Positions 7,072 through 14,692 of a DNA stretch of 36,030 nt are shown one piece after another. Position 1 is the first letter of the stretch. Each line of letters opens with the position of its first letter. Source of the DNA: Bacillota bacterium (GTDB taxonomy: Bacteria; Bacillota; Clostridia; Lachnospirales; Lachnospiraceae); the NCBI GenBank assembly GCA_023418475.1, contig JAEZZO010000022.1:1-36030 (forward strand). The letters run 5' to 3'. Below the pieces are notes generated by a model. That model made no database searches. It was not told the origin of the DNA and was given only the letters and a program-made list of their open reading frames with translations. Both the position numbers and the translations under genes were made by a program.

Positions 7072-7920
7072 CTACGCTTTACCGCCACAAAAATCACTCA
7101 TTATTTTCAGAACCTCTTTTGACCAAAAAGCATTTCCGCTATGATCCACATTCTCCAGTTCATAATATACAACGTTTTTATTCTTAGCCTTCAATAGCTT
7201 ATACAAATTTCTACTATGCTCCACTGTTACCACACTATCCTTATCTCCATGTAATAATAGCACAGGAGGCAATTCTATCTCATTCTTTACATAAGTGGTA
7301 CAGGATGCATTTTTTGCAATGTCCAAATTTTCATCAATATATTCCACCCCAAGCAATTCTGCAGAAGGACGTTTCTTCATCCAGGGGGGCAGATCCTCTG
7401 TCTGACACAACAATAAATCTGATGGAGCTGCTTGTGCGATCACGCCTCTTATTTCGTAATCCTTACTGCCAACCATTTCCGGTACATATAGACCACTTGC
7501 TTTACCAAATGCTGTCATTAATGCAAGGTGTGCTCCTGAGGAATGCCCGGCAACAAATAACCTTGAAGGGTCTATATGAAATCTAGCTGCATTTTCAATT
7601 AAATAGTTTGCTGCACGGTGTAAATCCTCAAGCGGTGCCGGAAATACTGCAATATCGGACTCCCGATGCTGAACCATAGCCACCACTATACCGCACTCTG
7701 CCAATTTTGATAACTTTGGTATATCATTATACATTTCCTGCCTATGCCACGCAGCACCGGGAATATACAGAACAACCGGATATCGGATATCCTTTTCCCA
7801 TTCTCTTCGATAGGGGAGGATTATTTGAAGTTTTCGCTGCAATCCATCAACATTGCTATATAATTCGTCTGGTGCGTATAACCATTCTGTTTCATCATAC
7901 GTAACGAATATTTTTTTCAT
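7072..7920 (-). CDS. Alpha/beta hydrolase (esterase, BD-FAE/carboxylesterase type)
   Basis: A 282-residue alpha/beta-hydrolase fold protein with no signal peptide. The nucleophile elbow is GHSSG (Ser127), the acid is probably Asp228 (HGDKDSV) and the base His260 (NVDHSG). IPGAAWH at about 53-59 provides the oxyanion region. The family cleaves acyl esters of small molecules or sugars; acetyl-xylan or feruloyl ester substrates would fit the organism's carbohydrate genes, but that is inference. AAGGGAAAG precedes the ATG. A promoter is visible at 7962-7989, so it is transcribed alone. Downstream of the stop, no clear terminator was found. Confidence 0.85.
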   Translation of the reverse strand: MKKIFVTYDETEWLYAPDELYSNVDGLQRKLQIILPYRREWEKDIRYPVVLYIPGAAWHRQEMYNDIPKLSKLAECGIVVAMVQHRESDIAVFPAPLEDLHRAANYLIENAARFHIDPSRLFVAGHSSGAHLALMTAFGKASGLYVPEMVGSKDYEIRGVIAQAAPSDLLLCQTEDLPPWMKKRPSAELLGVEYIDENLDIAKNASCTTYVKNEIELPPVLLLHGDKDSVVTVEHSRNLYKLLKAKNKNVVYYELENVDHSGNAFWSKEVLKIMSDFCGGKA

Positions 7921-7961
7921 GATTTATCTTTCCCTTAAAATTTATTTTTATGGGTATTTCT

Positions 7962-7989
7962 ATTATATCATAGTTCAAATACAAATCAA
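7962..7989 (-). promoter_or_regulatory. Predicted promoter of the alpha/beta hydrolase gene
   Basis: On the minus strand TTGATT (7989-7984), a 16-bp spacer and TATAAT (7967-7962), about 40 bp before the start codon. Confidence 0.55.
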
Positions 7990-8032
7990 ATAATGATTCT
8001 TACAGGGACAGAGCAAACTATCGCTCATCAGC

Positions 8033-8298
8033 TAAACCGATATCAGGATGGCCATTCGTACAAGAGACCGTTCATCTTTTGACTCTCGGTTTTCTACGGA
8101 CAGCATCATATAGCTGGTAAAAATAACGGCTATATGAGCAGTCATTGCATCATAGGAAAGAGAATTACATTCTTTACTAAGTCTGAGATAGCTTTTGCAG
8201 ACTTTAAAGAATACTTCAATATTCCACCGTTTCCCGAAAATACGGATGATTTCATCCTCATCTGTTGTGACATCGGTAGATATGATACAGAGGCATGC
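8033..8298 (-). pseudogene. IS4-family transposase, C-terminal fragment
   Basis: The minus strand reads an open frame from about 8298 to a TAG at 8035-8033 with ISTDVTTDEDEIIRIFGKRW followed by NIEVFFKVCKSYLRLSKE. This holds the IS4 YREK signature (Phe in place of Tyr, then R-x3-E-x6-K), which carries the catalytic Glu. The N-terminal two thirds, with both catalytic Asp residues, are missing. The frame ends abruptly where an unrelated plus-strand fragment begins, so the element is a truncated relic. Confidence 0.8.
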
Positions 8299-8647
8299 TT
8301 AGGATGCTGGAAGCTGGGGCAATCCGTGATCGGGATGATATGCAGAATATCATTGATACGTACAAGGATGATTATAATGCAATGGCAACGATCAAGAGTC
8401 TTATTTCAAAGAGCAGCCTGACAGTGAATTTTATTGGCATTATCCCTGCAGATAGCAGAGAAGAGAATAAGCGCCTCCTGGGACAGTTAAGGAACAATGT
8501 TGACTTGTATATGAATCCAGGAATGGCACAAATGGGATTCAATACGGGGCATCCTCTCTTGGAACAAGTTCTACAGCTATGAGCATGGACAGTATGGCAG
8601 AGTTTGTTAATACTAGATTTTCAGATGATCTGATACTGATTCAGTAA
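8295..8647 (+). pseudogene. Unrecognised gene fragment with a frameshift
   Basis: An open frame from 8295 encodes about 95 residues (including RDRDDMQNIIDTYKDDYN and NVDLYMNPGMAQMGFNTGHP) and ends at TGA 8580-8582. The next frame continues in register with SMDSMAEFVNTRFSDDLILIQ to TAA at 8645. That looks like one gene broken by a frameshift. Its 5' end is fused to the transposase relic. I do not recognise the family; its position before a terminase gene suggests phage origin. Confidence 0.5.
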
Positions 8648-8665
8648 AATGTATATGCCCTATAT

Positions 8666-8691
8666 GCTCTTAACCGGGTATAAGAGCTTTT
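8666..8691 (+). terminator. Intrinsic terminator in the phage remnant
   Basis: GCTCTTA (8666-8672) and TAAGAGC (8681-8687) form a 7-bp stem followed by TTTT. Confidence 0.65.
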
Positions 8692-8713
8692 ATAAATAAA
8701 GGATGGTGAGATA

Positions 8714-9259
8714 ATGGCTAAACTTACAGATAAACAGTAGGCATATGTTGAAGAGTATCTAATAGACCTAAACGCTACCCAGGCAGCCATAAGAGCAGGG
8801 TATTCAGTTCAGACAGCAAATGAACAAGGGGCGCAGAACTTAGCAAAACTTAGTATTTCAAATGCGATCGCAAAAGCAATGGCAGAACGTTCAAAGCGTA
8901 CCGGAGTTAGTCAGGATAGGATTGTTACCGAGCTGGCAGCAATAGGATTCTCCAATGCTACGGATTATGTTCAGATCGTAGAGGAGCCTATCATAGTGAA
9001 TGGCCATTATGTCAAGGATCCTGATACCGGTCTGATCAGGAAGCAAGAGGTTGTGAAGATCATCCCAACAGATGAGCTGCCGAAAGATAAAAAGAAAGCT
9101 ATATCAGGCATTAAAGAAGGACGTTACGGTATTGAGTTGATTACTTGCGATAAGGTCAAGGCTCTGGAGCTTCTAGGACGTCATATAGGCATGTTTAAGG
9201 ATAAGATTGAGCTTGACTTAACCTTATCGAGGAAAAAGGCAAGCTGGATGGAATTCTAA
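8714..9259 (+). pseudogene. Phage terminase small subunit, broken by an in-frame TAG
   Basis: The frame from ATG 8714 reads MAKLTDKQ, TAG (8738-8740), then AYVEEYLIDLNATQAAIRAG, the typical N-terminal DNA-binding helix of Terminase_2 small subunits, which recognise phage DNA for packaging. A family member would have Lys or Glu at the stop. The frame continues through VSQDRIVTELAAIGF to 9259. Near the end, another frame (EEKGKLDGILKQLRG) fits the family C-terminus better, so a second frameshift is likely around 9228. No large terminase subunit follows. This is a decayed prophage gene. Confidence 0.8.
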
Positions 9260-9522
9260 AGCAGCTTAGGGGTTAAAAGGTATTGCTTCTTAGAAACAAT
9301 ATTAGCCAGCTCAAATGTTACAAAATGTTACACTTTCAGCTTTGGCTAATCAGCTACAAAGGCAGTATTTCAAGGGATAAAGAATTGCTTGGGTGTTTGG
9401 AGTGTTGCAGACAAAATGTTAAGAATTATATAAGTATAGTGTAAACCACTCCGGGCGGTTCCGAAATCCCTTAAATACTGGTATTCGTTAATGATGCAGG
9501 TTTACAAAACTGAACGCTTGAA
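9260..9522. other. Decayed phage-type intergenic DNA
   Basis: No ORF is supportable. A direct repeat ATGTTACAAAATGTTACA lies at about 9314-9331. The stretch joins the terminase relic to the palindrome at 9523. Confidence 0.4.
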
Positions 9523-9540
9523 AGTTGCTACGTAGCAACT
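9523..9540. repeat. Perfect 18-bp palindrome
   Basis: AGTTGCTACGTAGCAACT reads identically on both strands. It sits 50 bp before the MKKSML repeat copy B. It may be an operator or recombination site of the lost phage or ICE. Confidence 0.7.
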
Positions 9541-9705
9541 CAAGGCAGGGAAAAAGCCAGCTTTGCAGCCGGCCTTAGGGGGGGAGTTATGAAAAAATCT
9601 ATGTTAAATTTACTTGTTGGCTTTGATTTATCTTATGAACTCAGTATAAGCCAAAATTGTGTAAGGAAAGTGTCTATAAAGTGAAAAGGCTGTGAATTTA
9701 AGGGG
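9541..9705 (+). repeat. Degenerate repeat, copy B (partner at 2103-2268)
   Basis: Contains a hairpin (AAGCC.../...GGCCTT, about 9552-9576), a GGGGGGAG ribosome site and a 31-codon ORF (9589-9684) starting MKKSMLNLLVGFDLSYELSI. The same order appears at 2103-2268. The ORF could be a real small peptide, but its divergence from copy A argues for decay in at least one copy. Confidence 0.65.
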
Positions 9706-9715
9706 AGGGGATACC

Positions 9716-9883
9716 ATGAGCAATGAGGAATTAGTGGAACGGATCCAGCACGGGATCAATAGAACGGAATACCTGCAGCAGCTCTACATACAGAATAAAG
9801 GCTTTATCTTCAATGTGATTAAGAAGTACCGCTATGCTTGTCAGAGTGGCTATAACAGCATCCCAATTCTTTTTTATTGCTGA
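9716..9883 (+). pseudogene. Truncated phage-type sigma-70 factor
   Basis: The frame from ATG 9716 encodes MSNEELVERIQHGINRTEYL and LQQLYIQNKGFIFNVIKKYR, the start of the sigma-70 region 2 module seen in phage- and ICE-encoded sigma factors. It breaks off after about 44 residues into unrelated sequence and stops at 9881-9883. Regions 2.4 and 4 (promoter recognition) are absent, so it cannot work as a sigma factor. Confidence 0.7.
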
Positions 9884-9905
9884 AATATGGAATATGGGGT
9901 ATAAT
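9877..9905 (+). promoter_or_regulatory. Promoter of the P-loop ATPase gene
   Basis: TTGCTG (9877-9882), a 17-bp spacer and TATAAT (9900-9905). It overlaps the stop codon of the sigma-factor relic and lies about 100 bp before the ATPase start. Confidence 0.6.
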
Positions 9906-10002
9906 GGTAAATGCGTGTACTATAATAAACAAATGGTTATGCCAATCGTGCTAGTACTTATGAAGAGGCGGAAAATGATGTTATAAGAAATGGGGGGAGT
10001 AA

Positions 10003-11451
10003 ATGAAGTTAGAAGATTATAAATTTGGTTATGCAGATGCTGCAAAAGAGCTATTACTTGAACCATCAATTTTTTTAAATGCTTTTTATGATCCGAAGAA
10101 TATATTAGAAAAACTTCAGTCATCTTGGAAGTATATCCTAATCGGACGAAAAGGAGTCGGAAAATCTGCATATAATGCAAAGATTCAGTCTTTATCTGCC
10201 ACAAATGGTAATTTTTTATCTTATCCAATACCATTGAATAATTTTGAATACTCTACTTTTTCGAAAACAAATAGCGATAGTGATGTTGTTGGGACAAAAA
10301 AGTATTTAGAATCATGGAACTTTATTCTTCTTCATACAATCTTTAAAATCTTATATAATAATGAATGTATTCGTGAGGTTTCCTTATTTGTGGAAATGGT
10401 TGATTTACTTGACAAATTAGGGTTTCCTATTACAAATGATGTCAAGAAAAACATTACGAATATATCAAAGTTAAAAGTTGGAGCAAACATAGGATTCTTT
10501 GATGCTGAATTTGAAAAAGAATTTGGAACTAGACCTGTATCATATACAGAAAGATTATCGTCCTTAATTGATAGAATGAAAGTCATACTTAATGATATGT
10601 ATTTATCACAGAAGATATTTGTTTTAATAGATGGAGTGGATGATATATTAAGGCTAAAAAAGAATCAACTTGATATACTTTCAAGTCTTATTAGAAGTAT
10701 AGATGGATTAAATGAATATTTTGTAAGCAATAAAATTGAAGTCAAAATAATAATATTTATAAGAGAAGACATTATTAATAACATTACGGATCCAGATCTA
10801 AACAAAATAAAACGAGATGGTTCTATTACTTTGACTTGGATAAATGATTTAGAGGATTTAAAAGAAATTGTTGAATTGCGATTTAAATTATCAGGTATAA
10901 GTCAAAGCGATAGTATAGATTGGTGGTATACTATATTTCCTAGAATTATTCATGAAAATGATTCGTGGTCCTATTTTTTAGAGCATACATTATATAAACC
11001 CAGAGATGTTTTACAATTTTTGAGCGTATGCCAAGAACTATATCCAGACCGTTCCAGTTTGAATAGAAATGAAATGCTTACAGCTATAAAAAACTATTCT
11101 AAGGAATATTTTATAGAAGAGATGAAAAACGAACTTGCTGGATTTTCAGATGATTCATTGATTAATACTATTCCATCTATATTAAAGAAAATTGGGAGTA
11201 GGTCATTTTTATTAACTGAGTTACTAAAAATTACTAATGAACAAGTGACTAACAAACAGTATACCGAACAAGAAATACGCTATTTATTACTATTACTATT
11301 TGAAGCAGGCTATGTAGGACAATTAATTAATAATGGAAGTGGCAGGGAATCGGTTGTTTTTAAATACAGAAATACAACAGCTAATATTGATTATTCACAA
11401 AAATTTTTGACACACAGAGGTTTACATAAAGGCTTGGGAATAATAATTTAA
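10003..11451 (+). CDS. P-loop ATPase, Sll1717-like
   Basis: A 482-residue cytoplasmic ATPase. Walker A is GRKGVGKS (48-55) and Walker B is FVLIDGVDD (206-214). A region with REDIINNI at about 250 may hold sensor residues, and the rest is helical. The 'YILIGRKGxGKSA' context and the size fit the Sll1717 family of stand-alone P-loop ATPases, which I know mainly as accessory proteins of unknown biochemical role, often next to mobile or defence genes. GGGGGG precedes the ATG by a few bases. The gene is far richer in A/T than the housekeeping genes around it and lies between phage relics and a toxin-like gene, so horizontal acquisition is likely. A phage-defence role is inference only. Confidence 0.75.
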   Translation: MKLEDYKFGYADAAKELLLEPSIFLNAFYDPKNILEKLQSSWKYILIGRKGVGKSAYNAKIQSLSATNGNFLSYPIPLNNFEYSTFSKTNSDSDVVGTKKYLESWNFILLHTIFKILYNNECIREVSLFVEMVDLLDKLGFPITNDVKKNITNISKLKVGANIGFFDAEFEKEFGTRPVSYTERLSSLIDRMKVILNDMYLSQKIFVLIDGVDDILRLKKNQLDILSSLIRSIDGLNEYFVSNKIEVKIIIFIREDIINNITDPDLNKIKRDGSITLTWINDLEDLKEIVELRFKLSGISQSDSIDWWYTIFPRIIHENDSWSYFLEHTLYKPRDVLQFLSVCQELYPDRSSLNRNEMLTAIKNYSKEYFIEEMKNELAGFSDDSLINTIPSILKKIGSRSFLLTELLKITNEQVTNKQYTEQEIRYLLLLLFEAGYVGQLINNGSGRESVVFKYRNTTANIDYSQKFLTHRGLHKGLGIII

Positions 11452-11455
11452 AAAA

Positions 11456-11487
11456 GAGGTTTCCCGGCGAAGCCTGTCAGAAACCTC
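11456..11487 (-). terminator. Terminator facing leftward, just after the ATPase gene
   Basis: GAGGTTTC (11456-11463) and GAAACCTC (11480-11487) pair, with GGC-GAA-GCC stacked inside. On the minus strand the stem is followed by TTTTTT, so it ends leftward transcription; on the plus strand there is no T-run. No minus-strand gene to its right is recognisable. Confidence 0.6.
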
Positions 11488-11586
11488 AAGTAGTATACTA
11501 CACAATTATTATATCCAAAATTGATGGATTTTATACTTAGTTCCTTAATCGACCTTTTAAACGGACATAACTCTCAGATATAATTT

Positions 11587-11610
11587 AAGCATCCTTCGGG
11601 GTGCTTTTCC
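11587..11610 (+). terminator. Intrinsic terminator downstream of the ATPase gene
   Basis: AAGCATCC (11587-11594), a TTCG loop, GGGTGCTT (11599-11606) and a TTTT run. It ends transcription about 140 bp after the ATPase stop. Confidence 0.8.
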
Positions 11611-11912
11611 TTTGCTTGTCAATGAATTTTTAGCGGACGTAATGATCAATGATGGTGTCAATTTGGTACCACATTTTACAAAATACTATGAAATATTACT
11701 AGAAAGGGCAAAGTATAAAATGCACAAAATCTAGGAAAATCAAGGCTCACAGCATTCCACGATATATTGAAGTATCTTACTTTTAAGATTGGTAATGAAG
11801 AGGTCGGCAGATCTCACTGAAGCGTTGGGTTTCGACATTGATAATTTTTCGATCCCTGGAAATAGTTGTGTACTTATACGCAAACAAAAATATAATATTT
11901 TAATAATAAATG
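11611..11912. other. Decayed intergenic DNA
   Basis: No intact gene. A plus-strand stretch near 11804-11880 can be read as RSADLTEALGFDIDNFSIPG without a start, perhaps a relic. GGTGTCAATTTGGTACCA near 11655 resembles the short paired repeats often seen beside phage integrase ends. Confidence 0.35.
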
Positions 11913-11941
11913 TTGTATTTTTTTTTCATATTGTATATAAT
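11913..11941 (+). promoter_or_regulatory. Promoter of the PBECR4 leader RNA
   Basis: TTGTAT (11913-11918), a 17-bp spacer and TATAAT (11936-11941). The predicted start is near 11948, which leaves a leader of about 175 nt before the terminator at 12095-12122. Confidence 0.6.
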
Positions 11942-11947
11942 AATATA

Positions 11948-12122
11948 TAACATATAGTTGCTTAATGACAACTTGAGACTAATGGAGTGTTTAGTTTCAT
12001 CTTCCCTAGGATATGTTTTCAAGATTTACTTTAGGGTTTGTAGGTACCAACTAAGAGGGGAAATCTTAGTCACACTCATATTATTTGAATTTTGAGCCTC
12101 TGCTAGTTTGCAGGGGCTTTTT
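11948..12122 (+). ncRNA. Predicted structured leader or small RNA upstream of the toxin-like gene
   Basis: The stretch between a good promoter and a terminator has several possible stems: AGTTG/CAACT (about 11956-11973), GAGACTAA/TTAGTTTC (about 11976-11999) and CCCTA/TTAGGG. It has no ORF with a ribosome site. It ends in a terminator only four bases before the ribosome site of the PBECR4 gene. It is either a regulatory leader (attenuator) or a separate RNA such as a type III antitoxin. I see no tandem repeats like those of known type III antitoxin RNAs and no known riboswitch consensus. Confidence 0.45.
12095..12122 (+). terminator. Intrinsic terminator directly before the PBECR4 ribosome site
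   Basis: AGCCTCTGC (12095-12103), loop TAGTTT and GCAGGGGCT (12110-12118) form a 9-bp stem with one G-U pair, followed by TTTTT. The AGGAGG of the next gene begins at 12127. Confidence 0.85.
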
Positions 12123-12137
12123 ACTTAGGAGGATAAA

Positions 12138-12731
12138 TTGGCTAGCCAACATACTGTGCAAGATTTAATTTTGATGAAAAAAATCTATGACAATAGTTTA
12201 TGTACAAAAGTATTGCAGGACTTTTATACAATGCATTTAACTCCTAATGTATATATATTTGAATTGTCAAATGGAAATGGTATTACATTACTTTTTGAGG
12301 AAGATAGTTTCTGCCATTTGATAGGGCTTTCCTACTTTGGATATAATGGTGAGAAAGGGTGGAGTGACTTACTTAAAAGCCCCAAGATTGTATCGCAATT
12401 TAGCTCAAATCAAAATTATGGTTGTCAGAAATATAGAATTAATAATTTCAATCAGATAGTAAGTGTTTTATCAAATCCGCAGATGTATATCTATAAATCT
12501 AGCGAACATCCTGATTTAAGTTATAAATCGGATTACTTTGCAGTTTATAGCGATGGTACAAGGTATTATAAGCTTGGCATTGGAACGACTAAGACCATGC
12601 TTAATTATCCAGAGACCTTTCAAGTATCGTTAATAGCTGGCAAAGATAATAAAGAGATTGATCCTAAAAATCTTTTGAAGGTTATTAGTAAAAAGGTAAT
12701 TAATAAATCTACATATATAAATGATAGATAA
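12138..12731 (+). CDS. PBECR4-domain protein (predicted BECR-fold nuclease/toxin)
   Basis: A 197-residue protein starting with TTG, preceded by AGGAGG (12127-12132) at five bases. The segments LLFEEDSFCHLIGLSYFGYN, GEKGWSDLL and YFAVYSDGTRYYKLGIG match the pattern I know as PBECR4 (phage-Barnase-EndoU-ColicinE5/D-RelE-like nuclease 4). These are predicted RNA-cleaving enzymes carried by phages and mobile elements. A His in the FCHLIG motif is a candidate catalytic residue. The gene is AT-rich like the ATPase upstream. It is reached only by reading through the terminator at 12095-12122, so its expression should be held low. No protein antitoxin gene is next to it. The nuclease role is inferred from family, not shown. 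Confidence 0.7.
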   Translation: MASQHTVQDLILMKKIYDNSLCTKVLQDFYTMHLTPNVYIFELSNGNGITLLFEEDSFCHLIGLSYFGYNGEKGWSDLLKSPKIVSQFSSNQNYGCQKYRINNFNQIVSVLSNPQMYIYKSSEHPDLSYKSDYFAVYSDGTRYYKLGIGTTKTMLNYPETFQVSLIAGKDNKEIDPKNLLKVISKKVINKSTYINDR

Positions 12732-12813
12732 AATAACGTACTTTTAACCGGATACAAATCTCAAATGATATAAATAGTATTTAGAGCCAAAATAGAGCCG
12801 CAAGACAAAAAGC

Positions 12814-12852
12814 AAGCCTACAAATCCTTAATTTATAAGGTCTGTAGGCTTT
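12814..12852 (-). terminator. Terminator between the PBECR4 gene and guaA
   Basis: AAGCCTACAAATCCTTA and TAAGGTCTGTAGGCTT pair across an ATTTA loop. On the minus strand GCTTTTTG follows, which ends guaA; on the plus strand TTTCTC follows, so it is probably bidirectional. Confidence 0.75.
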
Positions 12853-12859
12853 CTCTTAT

Positions 12860-14395
12860 TTATTCCCACTCAATCGTAGCCGGTGGTTTTCCTGTTATAT
12901 CATAGCAGATACGGTTGACATGCTTCACTTCATTTACGATTCTGTTCGAGATATGTCCAAGTACCTCCCACGGCAGCTCGGCAAACTCTGCGGTCATGAA
13001 ATCTGTAGTTGTTACCGCACGAAGCGCTACGGTATAATCATAGGTTCTCTCATCCCCCATAACACCGACGGAGCGCAGGTTTGTGAGTACGGCAAAATAT
13101 TGCCCGATGCTTCGGTCAAGACCTGCCTTCGCGATTTCCTCACGATAGATATAATCCGCATCCTGCAGGATAGCAATTTTCTCAGGAGTGATATCGCCGA
13201 TGATACGAATGGCGAGACCAGGGCCAGGGAAGGGCTGCCTAAATACCAGTTTTTCCGGAATGCCAAGCTCTAAGCCGGCCTTTCTTACCTCGTCCTTAAA
13301 CAGGTTGCGAAGAGGCTCGATAATCTCCTTGAAATCCACATAATCCGGAAGACCGCCTACATTGTGATGACTCTTGATGACAGCGGATTTACCGAGACCA
13401 CTTTCGATAACATCCGGATAAATAGTTCCCTGTACAAGAAAATCCACGGTACCAATTTTCTTAGCTTCTTCCTCAAATACACGGATAAATTCCTCACCGA
13501 TAATTTTTCTTTTCTGTTCCGGTTCCGTAACACCTGCTAATTTATCATAGAAACGCTGCTGCGCATTAACCCTGACAAAATTTACATCAAATTGTGTTGT
13601 GAAAATCTCTTCAACTTCATCCCCTTCGTTCTTGCGAAGTAGACCGTGATCTACGAAAATACAGGTAAGCTGTTTTCCTACCGCTTTACTAATCATAACG
13701 GCTGCGACAGAGGAATCAACACCTCCGGAGAGAGCACAGAGCACCTTTTTATCACCGATTTTATTCTTTAAGTAAGCGATCATATCCTCTGTAAAGGAAG
13801 ACATTACCCAGTCACCGGAGCATTTACAGATGTTATATAAGAAATTATGGAACATCTTAGTACCTTCTGCCGTATGAACTACTTCCGGATGGAATTGCAC
13901 GCCGTAAAGGCTACGGTCCGTATTTTCGATTGCGGCGATCGGGCAGGAATCAGATTCTGCAATCACTTGAAATCCATTCGCAGGTACTTCTACATAATCG
14001 GTATGACTCATCCAGCAGACGGAATTATCACTTATTCCGTCAAATAATTTTGAAGTAGTTGTAAAGCTTACTTCGGTCCTGCCGTATTCTCTAAGAGGTG
14101 CACCGCAAACCGTACCTCCCAGTAGATAATTCATCAGCTGACAGCCGTAGCAGATACCAAGAATAGGAATTCCCAGAGAGAAGATAGCCGGATCATAGCT
14201 TGGTGAATCCTCCTTATATACGCTTGCCGGTCCTCCTGTAAAAATGATTCCCTTCGGAGCAATTTCCCGGATTCGGTCAATGCTGGTAGTATAGGGAAGA
14301 ACTTCACAATAAACATTACATTCTCTGACTCTTCTTGCAATCAGCTGATTATACTGGCCGCCAAAGTCAAGTACGATTACTATTTCCTTTTCCAC
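12860..14395 (-). CDS. guaA: GMP synthase (glutamine-hydrolysing)
   Basis: A 511-residue two-domain enzyme that converts XMP, ATP and glutamine to GMP, the last step of guanine nucleotide synthesis. The N-terminal class I glutamine amidotransferase has the nucleophile Cys82 (GICYGCQLM) with His169 and Glu171 (QFHPEVVHT). The ATP-pyrophosphatase P-loop SGGVDSS is at 223-229, and the C-terminal dimerisation domain ends in TGKPPATIEWE. Length is normal. It starts with GTG at 14395, preceded by AGGAGG at 14408-14403. It is followed by a terminator and, beyond that, the accessory island. The guaA 3' end is a known integration site for genomic islands, which fits. Confidence 0.97.
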   Translation of the reverse strand: MEKEIVIVLDFGGQYNQLIARRVRECNVYCEVLPYTTSIDRIREIAPKGIIFTGGPASVYKEDSPSYDPAIFSLGIPILGICYGCQLMNYLLGGTVCGAPLREYGRTEVSFTTTSKLFDGISDNSVCWMSHTDYVEVPANGFQVIAESDSCPIAAIENTDRSLYGVQFHPEVVHTAEGTKMFHNFLYNICKCSGDWVMSSFTEDMIAYLKNKIGDKKVLCALSGGVDSSVAAVMISKAVGKQLTCIFVDHGLLRKNEGDEVEEIFTTQFDVNFVRVNAQQRFYDKLAGVTEPEQKRKIIGEEFIRVFEEEAKKIGTVDFLVQGTIYPDVIESGLGKSAVIKSHHNVGGLPDYVDFKEIIEPLRNLFKDEVRKAGLELGIPEKLVFRQPFPGPGLAIRIIGDITPEKIAILQDADYIYREEIAKAGLDRSIGQYFAVLTNLRSVGVMGDERTYDYTVALRAVTTTDFMTAEFAELPWEVLGHISNRIVNEVKHVNRICYDITGKPPATIEWE

Positions 14396-14692
14396 TTGTT
14401 AACCTCCTGTATATTTATTAATAATTCATCACGTTCTCAAAGTACTTCATCATTGATTTACACTCAATATATATGATTTTATCGGCAAAAGTCAGCAATA
14501 GCAGAGGAGTATATTATGATTGTCCTCCATTACAGGTTAAAACCTACAATGCTTACCCGAACCAAAAAATGTAGTTAAATAATACAACACTTTTTATAAA
14601 TATGCTAGTCCAATTACTGGAATTAGCGCTTATTATCCAATTCTTCTAAAAACAAGAAAATATTTTATTTGATATCTGCAATAATATACAAT
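14396..14692. other. guaA upstream region, no gene
   Basis: I see no gene and no purine-riboswitch consensus. A PurR-box-like CCGAAC core at 14557-14562 lies in the region but its flanks fit poorly. An AGGTT-AA-AACCT inverted repeat is at about 14533-14544. Confidence 0.35.

Noticed and set aside
8134..8421. Plus-strand 95-codon frame
   Set aside because: It is the antisense shadow of the transposase tail, which shows a clear IS4 YREK signature on the minus strand.
9307..9335. GTTAC-containing direct repeat as a Crp/Fnr operator
   Set aside because: The two halves are direct (GTTAC, GTTAC), not inverted, unlike the GTAAC-N4-GTTAC sites, and no intact gene follows.
12783..12799. AGAGCCAAAATAGAGCC as an attachment site at guaA
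   Set aside because: A short direct repeat only; no matching copy of the guaA 3' end was found at the other edge of the island, so attL/attR cannot be defined.
14557..14562. PurR-box-like CCGAAC upstream of guaA
   Set aside because: Only the six-base core fits; the A/T flanks and the second box of a PurR site are missing.
14396..14692. Purine riboswitch before guaA
   Set aside because: I looked for the conserved three-way junction pieces on the minus strand and did not find them.
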